A stretch of 64,000 nucleotides of DNA from Prillingera fragicola (taxonomy: Eukaryota; Basidiomycota; Tremellomycetes; Trichosporonales; Trichosporonaceae). How positions within the stretch are numbered: position 1 is the first letter of the stretch; the number at the start of each line of letters is the position of its first letter. The notes under the pieces were generated by a model that was not told the origin of the DNA, searched no databases, and was given only the letters and a program-made list of their open reading frames with translations. The stretch is taken from NCBI GenBank assembly GCA_002335605.1, contig BEDY01000003.1, positions 2,232,001-2,296,000 on the forward strand, read 5' to 3'. A program made the position numbers and the translations under genes. Below are positions 53,378 to 64,000 of this stretch, piece by piece.

Positions 53378-56300
53378 CTACAAACCCCAACGAAGGGCCA
53401 AACTGCTAAGCACGACACTGACACTGCTGAGCGCCATGAGGACCGCGCTCCAGACAGGGCTGAGCTTGATGCCTCCAGCGGGGTAGAGTATACCAGCGGC
53501 AATAGGCAGGCATACCGTGTTGAAGATCATGGCCCAGAAGAGGTTGAACCACTGGCGGTTGCGCACCTTGCGGGACAGGTGGAGGAGCTTGATGAGGGAC
53601 TCGAGGTTGGACGAGAGCAGCACAAAGTCTGCACTGGCGAGCGTCGCCTGCGACCCGTGGCCCATGGCGGCACTCACATCGGCCGCCGCGAGGGCTACAG
53701 CGTCGTTGAGGCCGTCGCCGACAAACATGACGCGCGTGCGGCGGGGCTTGGGGGCGCGGTGTTGCCACCACCTGCGTGCCGGAGTGTACACCTCGGCCTG
53801 GAGGGCGGCGATGGCGTCCGCCTTGCCCTCGGGTCCGACGCCGCCACGCACGTCCTTTTCGTCAATGCCGACCATGCGGCCGACGGCGCGGGCAGTCGCC
53901 TCGTTGTCACCACTGAGCATGAGCACGCGGTAGCCCCGCGCGCGGAGCGTGTCGAGCACACCGCGCGTGGTCTCGCGGGGCGGGTCCGAGAGGGCGTACA
54001 TGGCGGCGAGGGCAAAGGGGGCCTCCTCCACGGGAAGACCGGAGGGGCGAGCACCAACGAGGATGACCGACTTGGCGTCGTTGGACCAGGTGTGGATGAG
54101 GTCCGTGTTCTCAGCGCTGAATGGGACGTCGTTCTCGGTTAGGAGAGCCGCGTTGCCAATGAGCATCTCGATGGTAGATCCACCAACCGAGACGGTAGCA
54201 CGGAGACCGCGGCCAGCAATCTCGGCAGACTCGACAATCTCAGCCGCCGCGCCGCTGGGAACACGGTCGGCGAGGTACTCGACAAGACCGACGGCGAGAG
54301 GGTGGGTCGACTGGGCCTCGACGTCGCGTACGGCGCGCATGACCAAAGCGCGGTCGATGGCAGTAGTCTCCTCGTGCTCGGCCGTGACGACAGACTTGCC
54401 AACAGTGAGTGTGCCAGTCTTGTCAAAGGCAACCGTGTTGATACCCGTTGCGGACGTAAAGGCCTCGCCACCTCCAGACGCCAGGATACCTGCAGCAGCA
54501 GCGAGGCCGGTACCGACAGCGTTGGCGCAGGGTACGGCAAGCCCAATACCGCAAGGGCAAGCAACGACGAGCACAGAGATAGCAAACTCGATGGCGAAGA
54601 ATGCCGCGCCACCGGAACCGTGGAAGCGCGAAGGGTCAATGAGGCCGCTGTACGTCACGGCGAGCCAGATGGCGAGCACAACGATGGCAATGTAGACGAC
54701 AATGGGGACGAAAACTCCAGTAAGACGCTCCGCAGCCTTCTCCAGGGGTGCCTTGCGACCACTGGCGTCGGAAACAGCACGGATGATGCGCTCCAGCATG
54801 GTGTCAGAGGCAAGCGAGGTCACGCGAATGTTGATGGCCGACGACTGGTTCGTCGTGCCGGTGAACACCTCGTCGCCCGGGGCCTTGGTCACAGGCAGTG
54901 ATTCGCCAGTGAGCGACGACTCGTCAAACTTGGTCGTGCCCGAGACAATGACACCGTCGGTTGGAGGAAGAGCGCCGGGCTGAACGAGCAGGATGTCACC
55001 ATACTCGACATGCTCGACGGGGATCTCACGGGCGGGCAGCGTTTCGCTGTCGCTATCACTGTGATTCTCTGAGTCGAGGGAGACACGTTTCTTCTCATCC
55101 AGGCCGGCCTCGTCCACGAGCCATGCTGTAGGCGGACGGAGTGTGCCCAGGAGCGAGACGGCGTCCGTGGTGCGTGACTTTGCGTACGCCTCGAGCGTGC
55201 GTCCAAGCAGGATAAACATGATGAGGAAGACACAGGCGTCAAAGTAGCTGCCGATACTCATGGTTCCTGGTTCCGCCTTGATGTCGAGCGCCATCATGGC
55301 CACGGACGCAAAGTAGCTCACAGTGGTCGACAGACAGACGAGCAGGTCCATGCTTCCGAAGCTGAACAGACTGCGCCACGTAAGAGGACGAGTTGGCATG
55401 CGCGACATGGACGCGGGGCGAAGGAAGGAGGGAAGAATAGAACGAAGGTGCGGCCAAATCGAGTTGAAGGCACGCCTGTAGAAGATGTGACCGACACCAA
55501 ACTGCACCACGGTAGCCAGCGGCCACAGCACGACTGTGCCGAGGTTGGCGCCACCCCACACCGGTCGTTCCCACCCTTGCCTGAACGGGCTCGAATGACG
55601 GAGAAGAACCATGCTGACAATGGCAATGATAAAGGTTGGAATGGCGAAGATGACGGCCACGGCGAGGTGAGTGGCGAGTAGCTTGACCTCGCGCTTCTGG
55701 ATGGCCTGGCTGCGCTCCGACAGACTCTGGGTGCGCACGATCTCGGCATCGAACTCGGGTGCGACGGCCGAGAGAGACTTGAGGATGCTCCGGATCGTGA
55801 GGGGGACGTGGGGCACATAGGTGATGGTCGTGACGGGCGAAGCGAGGGTGAGCGGCGTGAAGGAGCGGACGGGCATTTCCTTGAGATGCGCATTGAGTTG
55901 ATCAATGCAATTGTTGCAGAACACGCCCTGGACGCGAACAGTAATGGTACGTGAGTCAGTAGGTGCAGCTGTTTGCTCCACTGGGGCCGACGTGACCACT
56001 TCGGCACCAAAGCCGGCATCCTCGATAAGATGCTTGACAGCCTCGGCAGACAGAGAGGCCTTGTGCGTAACCGTGCCCTTGTTACCGAGGAGATTGATGG
56101 AAATATCCACGATATCCGGGGTGCCGCGCAGAGCACTGTCGATGGACGACGAGCAGGATGCACAAGTCATGCCGTCAATACTCAGGTTGGTGACCATGAG
56201 GCGGTTGGGGTCGTCTTGAGCTACGTCGGGGTTTGCTTCAGGGTGCGACTCCATGAGCTCGGCCGCAAAGCCCGAGTCGTCCACGAGTTCTATCACCTCG

Positions 56301-56929
56301 GACGCGGGCAGCTTGGCTTTGTGACGGACAGTGCCAGCGGACGACAACAGGTTGATGTCGACAGACAAAATAGACGGATGGCCCTCGAGTGCTTTGGTAA
56401 TGGACCCCGTGCAGGAAGCACAGGTCATGCCTTCGATCGAGAGCGTCGAGACCAGCACCTGGTCGGCGGGGGGTGGAGCAGAGACAGTAGGTGGAGCGAT
56501 GCCGCGGTCCAGCGCCTCCTGCTCTGCGCGGCACGCGGCGCAGCGCTCGAGGTGGCGACGGCGACGTTCGGCGGCGAGCCTTTGCGCCTTGTTCTCGCGG
56601 CGCTTACCGAGCCAGTTCCACTTGGTCGGCGGGGGAGTCGAGTCGTCGCTGTGGCTTTCATGGTTCTCGTCGGTAATGACAAAGCCGCCTTGGGTTGTGA
56701 GAATGCTCTTGACCTGCTCGATAACCTTCTCCGGCGTGGTCGGGCGGGTCGACGATGAGACCGAGGTGTCGATACCAAAGGTAATGCCCTGGAGTAGAAG
56801 GGAAACGCTGAGGTTGCGAACCGAGGGAAGGTCGGCGAGGAGCTGAGTGATGGACTCTACGCACGACGGGCAGTGCATGTTTGCCACCAGCAGCGAGGCT
56901 GTAGGGAGATGAGTCGGTATGCTGGACAT
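53378..56929 (-). CDS. Copper-transporting P1B-type ATPase (CrpA/Pca1-like)
   Basis: Cu(I) pump with one uninterrupted frame of 1183 residues. Four heavy-metal-associated domains lie at the N-terminus: MHCPSC (20-23), two with GMTCASC (near 170 and 253), and a divergent VFCNNC (near 340). A Cys-rich basic segment (LERCAACRAEQE) lies between the first two. The pump core follows: TGES (about 675), the transmembrane CPC (about 791), DKTGTLT (about 839), the THP loop, and GDGLNDAVALAAADVSAAM (about 1070). The CPC site reads ACPCGIGLAVPCANAVG, not the CPCALGLATPTA of Ccc2/ATP7. The CPCGIG form is typical of the fungal CrpA/Pca1 detoxification exporters, so copper export at the plasma membrane is more likely than Golgi loading of oxidases. 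Confidence 0.9.
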   Translation of the reverse strand: MSSIPTHLPTASLLVANMHCPSCVESITQLLADLPSVRNLSVSLLLQGITFGIDTSVSSSTRPTTPEKVIEQVKSILTTQGGFVITDENHESHSDDSTPPPTKWNWLGKRRENKAQRLAAERRRRHLERCAACRAEQEALDRGIAPPTVSAPPPADQVLVSTLSIEGMTCASCTGSITKALEGHPSILSVDINLLSSAGTVRHKAKLPASEVIELVDDSGFAAELMESHPEANPDVAQDDPNRLMVTNLSIDGMTCASCSSSIDSALRGTPDIVDISINLLGNKGTVTHKASLSAEAVKHLIEDAGFGAEVVTSAPVEQTAAPTDSRTITVRVQGVFCNNCIDQLNAHLKEMPVRSFTPLTLASPVTTITYVPHVPLTIRSILKSLSAVAPEFDAEIVRTQSLSERSQAIQKREVKLLATHLAVAVIFAIPTFIIAIVSMVLLRHSSPFRQGWERPVWGGANLGTVVLWPLATVVQFGVGHIFYRRAFNSIWPHLRSILPSFLRPASMSRMPTRPLTWRSLFSFGSMDLLVCLSTTVSYFASVAMMALDIKAEPGTMSIGSYFDACVFLIMFILLGRTLEAYAKSRTTDAVSLLGTLRPPTAWLVDEAGLDEKKRVSLDSENHSDSDSETLPAREIPVEHVEYGDILLVQPGALPPTDGVIVSGTTKFDESSLTGESLPVTKAPGDEVFTGTTNQSSAINIRVTSLASDTMLERIIRAVSDASGRKAPLEKAAERLTGVFVPIVVYIAIVVLAIWLAVTYSGLIDPSRFHGSGGAAFFAIEFAISVLVVACPCGIGLAVPCANAVGTGLAAAAGILASGGGEAFTSATGINTVAFDKTGTLTVGKSVVTAEHEETTAIDRALVMRAVRDVEAQSTHPLAVGLVEYLADRVPSGAAAEIVESAEIAGRGLRATVSVGGSTIEMLIGNAALLTENDVPFSAENTDLIHTWSNDAKSVILVGARPSGLPVEEAPFALAAMYALSDPPRETTRGVLDTLRARGYRVLMLSGDNEATARAVGRMVGIDEKDVRGGVGPEGKADAIAALQAEVYTPARRWWQHRAPKPRRTRVMFVGDGLNDAVALAAADVSAAMGHGSQATLASADFVLLSSNLESLIKLLHLSRKVRNRQWFNLFWAMIFNTVCLPIAAGILYPAGGIKLSPVWSAVLMALSSVSVVLSSLALRWGL

Positions 56930-59900
56930 TGTAGGTGAAGGATAAGATGGTGAAGAGATGGTGGCAAACGAGTCAAAGGCAAGCTCCTTTTAATCCATTC
57001 TTGTAAAGATGAACAGAGCGTGCCAAGATGACTACAGAGATGCAAAAATGGCGCAGAGAGTACGAAGCCCGATGATGGTGGTTCCTCGTAATCTGATACT
57101 GTGGGCGATCATTCCCCGCCCGTGCCCCCGGTGGAGGCGCATGTCGCCGTCCATCGCAAAAAGAACTCAACCATCCGGAATAACACGTCATTTGATTATC
57201 AATCAATGGATTACACACTCGAGTTGTTTTCGCCGACTTGCTGATGTATGCAAGCAGGAGAGCGCTGATGTCTCTCAGTTACCGAGCCTGGATGATTCTG
57301 TTCCCAAGGGAGACACTGTTCACACGTCGCCCGTGGGCACCGCGTCCCTTCATGTGCCCCGCAGAAAGCTGCTTGGCGCCTGAACACTTCATGTTCTCTG
57401 AGCCTGAGTGTGCATTGCGTCCTCTATCGTTCACGTGCCACAATGTCCACAGAAGGATTGGGAACACAGAGTGTTTAGGGCGGTTCGGCGTCTGTAAAGG
57501 TGCGCGCAGGTGGCACCGGGCTGTCCGGGATGTGTTCTCTGACAGGGACAGGGGACATGTGCAGGAGGTGGTTTGGTCGGGGACATTTGTGGCCGCCACG
57601 AGGATCGTGCACGACTTGAGCATGCACTGATCGCTGCTCATGTACGAACCAGCCACGTCCGCCGATGGGGTGCTCGCTTGGCGATCCGCGCTGATCATCA
57701 TCATGTCGAGAGGCGTGTTACAGATCCACGACGCGTCGTGTGTGGTGCGGGGAGTGTACGTAAAGACGCCGCGGAACGCACGTCGCAATGAGTAGGCGTC
57801 AAGCTTCAAGTGAGGTGCCGCGCGTCGCGCGTCGTGGGGGTGCTCAAACGTAAAACGCTACCGTGGCAACCCAACGGAACATGCTTGTTACTACCTCCTG
57901 GAAACATGACTCTGGGCAATATAACGAGGCGCGGCAACGCGGCTGGTATGCAATTCAGTACGCGACGCCGCGTTCGAGTGCCTGAGGCTGATGTCTTCCT
58001 GGGTTAGAGGCGGTTGACTGCATCATTACGTGGTAGATACGTGGGCCGTAGCGCGCGGGAAGACCGTGTTCGTGTTCGGTGCTTTCAATAATGACCAGCC
58101 CCTGACGCCGCCCACCAGCCAGCAGCCACCATGGACGCGTTGAGCAATGGTTTGAGGGAACGCCAAGTATGTCCGTTGGGGAACGCTGCAAGCGTGTATT
58201 GGAACCCTAACGCCGGATGACACTGATTTGCTGCAGCCTCCAGCCATTATAGCGGGGCCCAGAGCACTGTACGCAATCCTGGTGGAAGATCCACGGTACG
58301 GTCGGTGGCTGGTGGGGGTTGAACATGAGCTGTGTACGTAACCTGGCGACAGATTGTTCATGTCCATGTTCGTTTAAATCAATGTATGCCTCTCTACGTC
58401 TGTCCATAGGCATGCATGAACGTTATCGTGCATCGATTGCCGTGCACTGCTCAAGTTTGGCAGCAAACTGGACCGACTGGCTCGATGTGGATAGAGCCAA
58501 GCATTGGCGTCATTGACGAGTGCCATGAAAAGCTGAAACCATTCGAGGAAAACACCACTACGCTAGACTCGATTCCTGTGGGCTAGTCTGAGACCAAAGC
58601 CCTGCGCCAGGCGGAATGATGCGCGCGATATGTGCACGCGTCTCTCCGGGCCCAGCAGGCCGGGGTGTGCTGCGGCGAACGGGACGACTGACGCGCATCA
58701 GTGTCAAACCCTGAACTCTGTTCTCTGGACGCGGTATCCCTCCGGCTCAACTGCCCAGGGCTCTGAGCCAGACCCGCGCACCTGCACATAGGGTGAACCG
58801 GATACCCTCAGGAACGGGCTCCTGAGTCACAGGGACGCACCCGAAGGAAGGATGCTGGCAACCCACGTCGTATGGTGGCACACTACTCGTACACCTGTTC
58901 GTTGCCTCAACGGTCTCCCCTACTAAACTAAGGGCTCTTGTGTCGACCCTCGACACTTTGCCCAGCAAGTCTCCTGCAGGTCAGACAGAGCACTGGCAAC
59001 CCCTCCCCCCTCGACAGCTGCTCGTCCTTCTTCTTTCTTTCTCTTCTACTCTCTCTCTTGGTTCTCTCACACCAACGGCCGTTGCTGGTTCAACCGTGCC
59101 GACTCAAGCCTTCCATAGCTAACACCACTCTCGTTCTTTCTGTAGTACTCGCCTCGGTCGTCTTGTGACAGAGGCAACCCACACATTCTTTACCAACAAA
59201 GCTACACACGCCTCACCTCGGTCTCTTGAGCCAACAGGACATTGCGAATCTCATCCAAGCCGCAATATCCTTACCTCTCCTCGCCTGACCGACCTCGACT
59301 GCTGCTTTACAGCTGCCAGTCATCCCAACCTCCTCTCGCGCCGTGATTCACTGCGTGACACTGTCGTCGATCCGATACTAGACTAGAGGTGTGCGCGTTC
59401 TGGTGAGTGGCCGTGGATCCAGGCGTCGGAAGGGACAGGGAGGGATCGGCAGCAGAGAGTGCTCGAGCGGAGCAGAGTCCCTGTGCGTGCTATCTGGGGT
59501 GTGGCTCTGTGCGCCACCCTTTGTGCAGTCTCATGGGAGGTGTGTGTGTGCACGCCAAAGGCCCATTTCGAGTGCATTGACCACGCTTTATGATGGGGCT
59601 TGCATCCAAATGGCTGGACGGGTCGTGGGGCGAGCAGAGAAGAGGGTGAGAGGGACGAGGAAGAAGAGTAGGAAGAAGAGGAAGAGACCTGGCATGGGCG
59701 GGCACCAGAAGAAGGATGGCGATCAGTGCAGCCCAGACACTGCTTCCTGCAGTCACAAATATAGTGTCCCCCAACAGAGTCCTTTACCTCACAATCTTCC
59801 TCCTCCTCCTCTCTCATTGCCGTTCCCCTCGGGCAGAGCCTCTCCCGTTCCTTTGTCCCTCTCCTCAATTCGTCTCCACTGCTCTTCGTGTCAAGATACC

Positions 59901-60161
59901 CCCTCCCACCTACTTCTCCCGACATCAAGAGTTCCCCGCTAATACCTACCAGCCCCGTGTTCAGTGAACGCCCCTTCAGCAGCAAACACTGCTCGTCATA
60001 GCGAGCCGTGTCGCCACCGTTTGCGTTCCCTTCGGTCTTGAACCGCTCATCAAAGGTTCTGGTAACCTCGCCTCGACGGCCTCCACCCCCAACAACTACC
60101 GAGCTGGCCTCGATCCTCTTAATCCAGAACGACTTATCGCTCACCTTCCCAAACAACCATC
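56930..60161. other. 3.2-kb region: gene-poor, then a long pyrimidine-rich leader
   Basis: The left part (56930 to about 58900) includes the promoter of the copper ATPase and otherwise shows no gene. The right part (59000-60161) is strongly C/T-rich and probably a promoter plus long leader for the gene at 60162. A 257-codon antisense frame (59383-60156) is low in complexity and is judged an artefact of this composition. Confidence 0.5.
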
Positions 60162-61526
60162 ATGACTGCCTCCCTCTTCCACACCAATTCCCACCCTTGG
60201 GACTCGCCTTACACTCCCACAGCGTCCGACCGCTCGCACCTTCACGCCGTTGCCCTGTCAGTCGCTGAGGCTGCTCTCAAGTCGGGTCCCAACTCGCCCT
60301 CGTGCAACAGCACCATGGCCGACCTCATGACCGCGCCGCCCCTGGACGAGGAAGAGTGGGAAGTCAATGCCGCCTCGACGGGCACTTGGCCGCGTGCCAA
60401 GCCCAAGCGTGCGACTAGCTTTGCCTGCGGCGGACGCCCTCTCTGGCAAGTCGTCGAGCATGCCAAAGAGCGCCGTCAGAACAGTGAGTGGCAACATGCC
60501 CAAACGACCCCTTGCGCACGGTTGACCAGTTTAGCCTTCCCATCACCCCTCGACTCGCCATCAGTCCCGTCCCAGAGCTATACGCAGAGCTTCATGCCCA
60601 AGCTTGTCGACCAGCCAGAGTACCAGGACGTTGTCCTCACCACGCACTCGGCCGACCCTTCTCCCATCGAGACGGCCTTTTCGCAAATGAGCTTCACCCG
60701 CAACGTTCCCCGTCTCTCGGGACGCGACTTTGCTGACAGGGCCGAGAAGCGCGCGTCGGCAGCTGCCCACGCTCGCACACAGTCCGACGTGCACAAGTCG
60801 CCGTCGCAAGTGCTCCGTTCCCAGGCTAGCTCGCGCGTCAACCGTCTGCCGAGCCTCGCTCAGATCCAGGCCAAGATGAACCGTGCCGGCTCCATTGACG
60901 AGTTGTCGACGCGTCGTGGTCAGATGCGCAGCGACTCTCTCGAGTCGGTCGACTCGGACGGTCCTCGTACTCCTACCGACGAGACTAGCTTCTCCTTTGA
61001 CCTCGCCGCGGCTTCGAACCCCGCTAGCCCTGCAAGGGAGTCTCGCCTCGCGCCCTTCCTCCGCGAGCGCACCAGCGGCCGTCTTGCTCGACCCAAGTCG
61101 ATGCCGCCCATGTACAACGATTACGACTTTTCCGTTGACGATGACGACACGCCCGACATGATCCACTCGCCTACTTCGTCGTCCCGTCAGGACTCACTCC
61201 CCAGTACCCCGCAATCCAAGTCTCGCCGTGCCAACCGTACATGGAGTGGTCGTGAGGAGATTCCCCTTGTCATTCCCCCGCCACGCCACGCCGAGTATGC
61301 ACCAACCTCGCCAACCGAGAGCGTGCAGTCTACTGCGTCGTCTATTGTTTCGCTGCCCATTATCACTTGCACCCCTGCCGTCGAGCAGGACTCGGATGAA
61401 GAGTCCGAGGGCGACGTGATTGTGTTCAGTGGAGAGTGTGACGATGAAGAGGACCGCAGGGAGCGCGAGAAGCGTGGTCTTGAGATGCGTTCCCGTCTCC
61501 TCCGTCGCGCGTCCAAGGACGAGTAG
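60162..61526 (+). CDS. Unrecognised Ser/Pro-rich protein
   Basis: The frame is open for 454 codons, but 60484-60534 has GTGAGT and TTTAG ends, is 51 bases (a multiple of three), and its removal joins ERRQN to TFPSPLDSPSV smoothly; the spliced product is 437 residues. I do not recognise the family. Features seen are a short acidic tract (PPLDEEEWEVNA), many SP/TP and RxxS sites (RSDSLESVDS, ARPKSMPPM), an acidic segment DSDEESEGDVIVFSGECDDEEDRRE and a basic C-terminus RSRLLRRASKDE. There is no signal peptide or membrane helix. The profile suggests a disordered, phosphorylated regulator. Confidence 0.6.
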   Translation: MTASLFHTNSHPWDSPYTPTASDRSHLHAVALSVAEAALKSGPNSPSCNSTMADLMTAPPLDEEEWEVNAASTGTWPRAKPKRATSFACGGRPLWQVVEHAKERRQNSEWQHAQTTPCARLTSLAFPSPLDSPSVPSQSYTQSFMPKLVDQPEYQDVVLTTHSADPSPIETAFSQMSFTRNVPRLSGRDFADRAEKRASAAAHARTQSDVHKSPSQVLRSQASSRVNRLPSLAQIQAKMNRAGSIDELSTRRGQMRSDSLESVDSDGPRTPTDETSFSFDLAAASNPASPARESRLAPFLRERTSGRLARPKSMPPMYNDYDFSVDDDDTPDMIHSPTSSSRQDSLPSTPQSKSRRANRTWSGREEIPLVIPPPRHAEYAPTSPTESVQSTASSIVSLPIITCTPAVEQDSDEESEGDVIVFSGECDDEEDRREREKRGLEMRSRLLRRASKDE

Positions 61527-62198
61527 TGGTGGACTTGGCTCATTCGGCCGAATGGAAGCCGGAGCCAAATTATCCGTGACTTGGTTGTGCCATAGGTGTG
61601 CAGTTTGCGCGCTCGGCAGCTGGCCATAATCTCATATCTTTGAACAATTCGTGCCTTTTACCCCCTCCTCCTTGCTCTCTCTCAGTGTTCTCTCCAAGCC
61701 TCTGTAGGCTATGAGGTGTCATGTGGGCGAGAATGTAGTGGAAGAAACCATAGTGGACCTTGGGCTCGCCGTGATGCAGCAAAATATCCAACACTATGCT
61801 TGCAGGCTGCGCATTCTAGCAAGTGCCACAGACCAAGAGTCGATTTCGGAGGCATCGGCTTGTCGGCCCTGGCCTGGGTGGGATTTCGGCAACGGCGCCA
61901 GAGCATACGGCCGTCACGGTTGCTGCTGCCGCCGCCCACCCAGGCGGGCCAGGGCACGTGAGGTGCAGCTGGGTGCAGCTGGGTGCGTGCTCGACACGAG
62001 CAGCAGAGGTGGAGGGAAGGAGCCACACACCACCAGGGTGTGATGGATTGGATGAGCAAGCGTGTCGTTCTTTCATTCATTCCACCTTTCGACCCTCTTC
62101 ACTCTTTTAGTTGCCTTTTCCTTTACTATTGCATAGCTAGTGCATACCACCTGTATCACTGTCTGCATTTCTCATAGCACACATACCAACACCCACAC
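61527..62198. other. Intergenic region
   Basis: 672 bases between the Ser-rich gene and LON. It contains a C/T tract at about 61640-61700 and a repeat of GGTGCAGCTG at 61968-61983 (TGCAGCTGGG twice in tandem). No frame is supported. Confidence 0.5.
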
Positions 62199-64000
62199 AT
62201 GATTCCCTTCCGAGCAGCCTCGAGGGCAGCAGCCCCCAGGCGAGCAGCTTCGGCCCTCCGCGTCACGCCCATTGCAAGTCCCATCGCTGGCCCCTCTCGA
62301 TGTGCCGCAGAGTACCTCGCATGGCACGCAAGGCCAACAATGGCCGCTCGCGCGCTCCACTCGACTCCACCAATGCTCAAGGACAAGCGCTGGGTCAACT
62401 CGGCGCTCAAGGGCAAGGACGGCAAGGAGGGCGAGGAGGCCAACGAGGACGGCAAGGATGAGGTCGCCGAGGACGACAAGCCAACAAAGGAGACTGAGAC
62501 TACCGAGGACAAGCCCAAGCCTACCAAGCCCGAGGCTACTCCCGAGTCTGTCGCCGAGTCGTCCAAGACTGCCGAGAAGCGCGCCGAGGCCGAGCAAAAG
62601 GCCAAGTCGTCGTCATCGGCGCCTCCATCGACCCCCGGCGGTCCACCACCTCCCCCTCCCCCTCCTCCCGGTGGCGACAGCCCCAAGGGCAAGGAAATCG
62701 CAAAGCCCTCTATTCCAGAGGTGTACCCCCAGGTCCTTGCGCTTCCCATTACTCGTCGCCCCCTCTTCCCCGGCTTTTACAAGGCAGTGACCATCACGTC
62801 GCCGTCAGTCATCAAAGCTATTCGCGAGCTCATCTCCCACGGCCAGCCGTACATTGGCGCCTTCCTTCTCAAGGACTCGGACTCAGACTCGGACGTCATC
62901 ACCAGCCTCGACCAGGTGCACCCTGTTGGTGTCTTTGCGCAGATTACCAGCGTCTTTTCGTCGGCCGACTCAAGTCGCCAGCCTGATACCGAGGAGGGTG
63001 GCGAGCCAAAGCCGGAGACACTTACCGCTGTTCTCTACCCCCACCGCCGTATCCACATTGACGAGCTTGTCACCGCTCCCGCTGCCCCCGAGCCGCCGGT
63101 CGAGACGGAGGACAAGGCGGCGGCCACAGCCGTCGAGGAGCCCAAGGGTGAGGCCGATGTGCCCAGCTTTGAGAAGGAGGTCCCCTCTGTCGAGGAGACC
63201 AAGGAGGAGCTGGCCGAGGTTGCCGTCGAGGACACTGAGCAGCCCGCAGCCCCTCAGTCGCAGATTGGCTTCCTCCACCCGCTTCTCCCCGAAGTCTCCC
63301 TCACCAACGTCAGCAACCTCGATCTTGAGCCGCACAAGAAGGACTCGCAGGTCGTTCGCGCCATCATGGGCGAGATTCTTGCCGTGTTCAAGGAGATAGC
63401 CCAGCTCCAGCCCATCTTCCGCGAGCAGAGTGAGTTTCCAACACCGTTTCGACGACAATGCTAACCATCCAGTCGCTTCTTTCACCATGTCCAACTCGGC
63501 GTCCAACGTCTTTGACGAGCCCGACAAGCTGGCCGACTTTGCCGCTGCTGTGTCGACGGGCGATGTTCACGACCTCCAGGCTGTGCTCGAGTCGCTCTCG
63601 GTCGAGGACCGTCTGCAGAAGGCGCTGCTGATCCTCAAGAAGGAGCTCATCAACGCCCAGCTGCAGAGCAAGATTTCGCGCGACGTCGAGAGCAAGATTC
63701 AGAAGCGTCAGCGCGAGTACTATCTCATGGAGCAACTCAAGGGCATCAAGAAGGAGCTCGGTATGGAGAGCGACGGCAAGGACAAGCTCGTCGAGCGCTT
63801 CAAGGAGAAGGCCGCCAAGCTCGCCATGCCCGAGGGCGTCAAAAAGGTCTTTGACGAGGAGCTCAACAAGCTTGTCCACCTTGAGCCCGCCGCCAGCGAG
63901 TTTAACGTTACTCGCAACTATCTCGACTGGCTCACCCAGATCCCCTGGGGCGTCCACTCGCCTGAAAACTTTAACATTGCGCACGCCACCCAGGTGCTCG
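62199..64000 (+). CDS. PIM1: Mitochondrial Lon protease, 3' truncated
   Basis: ATP-dependent serine protease of the mitochondrial matrix that removes damaged proteins and binds mitochondrial DNA. Exons 62199-63429 and 63473 to the window edge; about 586 residues are present, so the AAA+ and protease domains lie beyond the edge. The N-terminal 50 residues are an Arg/Ala/Ser-rich presequence. A highly charged Lys/Glu/Asp linker with a run of nine prolines follows. The substrate-binding domain starts at [19 protein letters not shown]. An acidic insertion (about 275-345) is typical of fungal Lon. The second exon carries the helical [20 protein letters not shown] signature and [13 protein letters not shown] just before the AAA+ domain. 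Confidence 0.95.

Noticed and set aside
53294..54142. 282-codon plus-strand frame over the copper ATPase
   Set aside because: Antisense shadow; no motif.
59383..60156. 257-codon minus-strand frame in the leader of the gene at 60162
   Set aside because: Its composition (long Ser, Glu and Gly runs) reflects the C/T-rich leader read backwards; there are no splice signals or motifs.
1..64000. CRISPR array, prophage, insertion sequence or biosynthetic cluster
   Set aside because: No regularly spaced repeats, integrases, transposases or core biosynthetic enzymes are present; the window is ordinary fungal nuclear DNA.

Overview
The window is a gene-dense piece of nuclear DNA from a filamentous or yeast-like basidiomycete. 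Short introns of about 35-60 bases (5' GTGAGT or GTAAGT, branch site CTAAC or CTGAC, 3' CAG or TAG) interrupt nearly every gene, coding DNA is GC-rich, promoters are pyrimidine-rich, and genes lie on both strands with short convergent gaps and no operons. Gene content and intron style fit Tremellomycetes, probably Trichosporonales (Trichosporon, Cutaneotrichosporon or Apiotrichum-like). That placement is inference from style and content; no database was searched.

Layout. 1-8447: the 3' part of electron-transfer flavoprotein:ubiquinone oxidoreductase, a small unrecognised protein, phosphoserine aminotransferase, a PRCC-family splicing or mitotic protein and an Rxt2-like nuclear protein. 9567-16228: an F-box/WD40 ubiquitin-ligase receptor, a PITSLRE (CDK11-type) kinase and an Ofd1/Tpa1 prolyl hydroxylase. 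16359-22941: a nine-exon secreted GDSL phospholipase, a phytanoyl-CoA-dioxygenase-like enzyme, a mitochondrial hot-dog thioesterase and an unrecognised Ser/Pro-rich protein. 26163-35602: the iron-sulfur assembly factor Isa2, a PP2C phosphatase, an Hmp1/CsbD-like protein, an Ist2/anoctamin membrane protein and an ER DnaJ (Scj1 type). 35924-37549: two intron-containing tRNA genes (Glu-CTC and Asp-GTC). 38488-44002: ribosomal protein P0, a PPR-like mitochondrial protein and an amino-acid permease. 47232-56929: a PriA-like cysteine-rich secreted protein, a DHA1 MFS transporter, tRNA methyltransferase Trm9 and a copper P1B-ATPase whose motif resembles the CrpA/Pca1 detoxification branch. 60162-64000: an unrecognised Ser-rich protein and the N-terminal half of mitochondrial Lon protease, cut by the window end.

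The genes are ordinary housekeeping and accessory fungal genes and do not form an obvious cluster. Several serve mitochondria (ETF-QO, thioesterase, Isa2, PPR protein, Lon). Three gaps of about 3.2 kb (22942-26162, 44003-47231, 56930-60161) and several smaller ones hold no convincing gene, though some carry hairpins or repeats. I found no CRISPR array, integrase, transposase or prophage, and no convincing undescribed multi-gene system. The more curious items are in-frame introns hidden inside single reading frames, terminal micro-exons, an orphan set of splice signals at 8560-9142, a possible extremely divergent Med31-like protein, the intron in tRNA-Asp, and several near-perfect hairpins.
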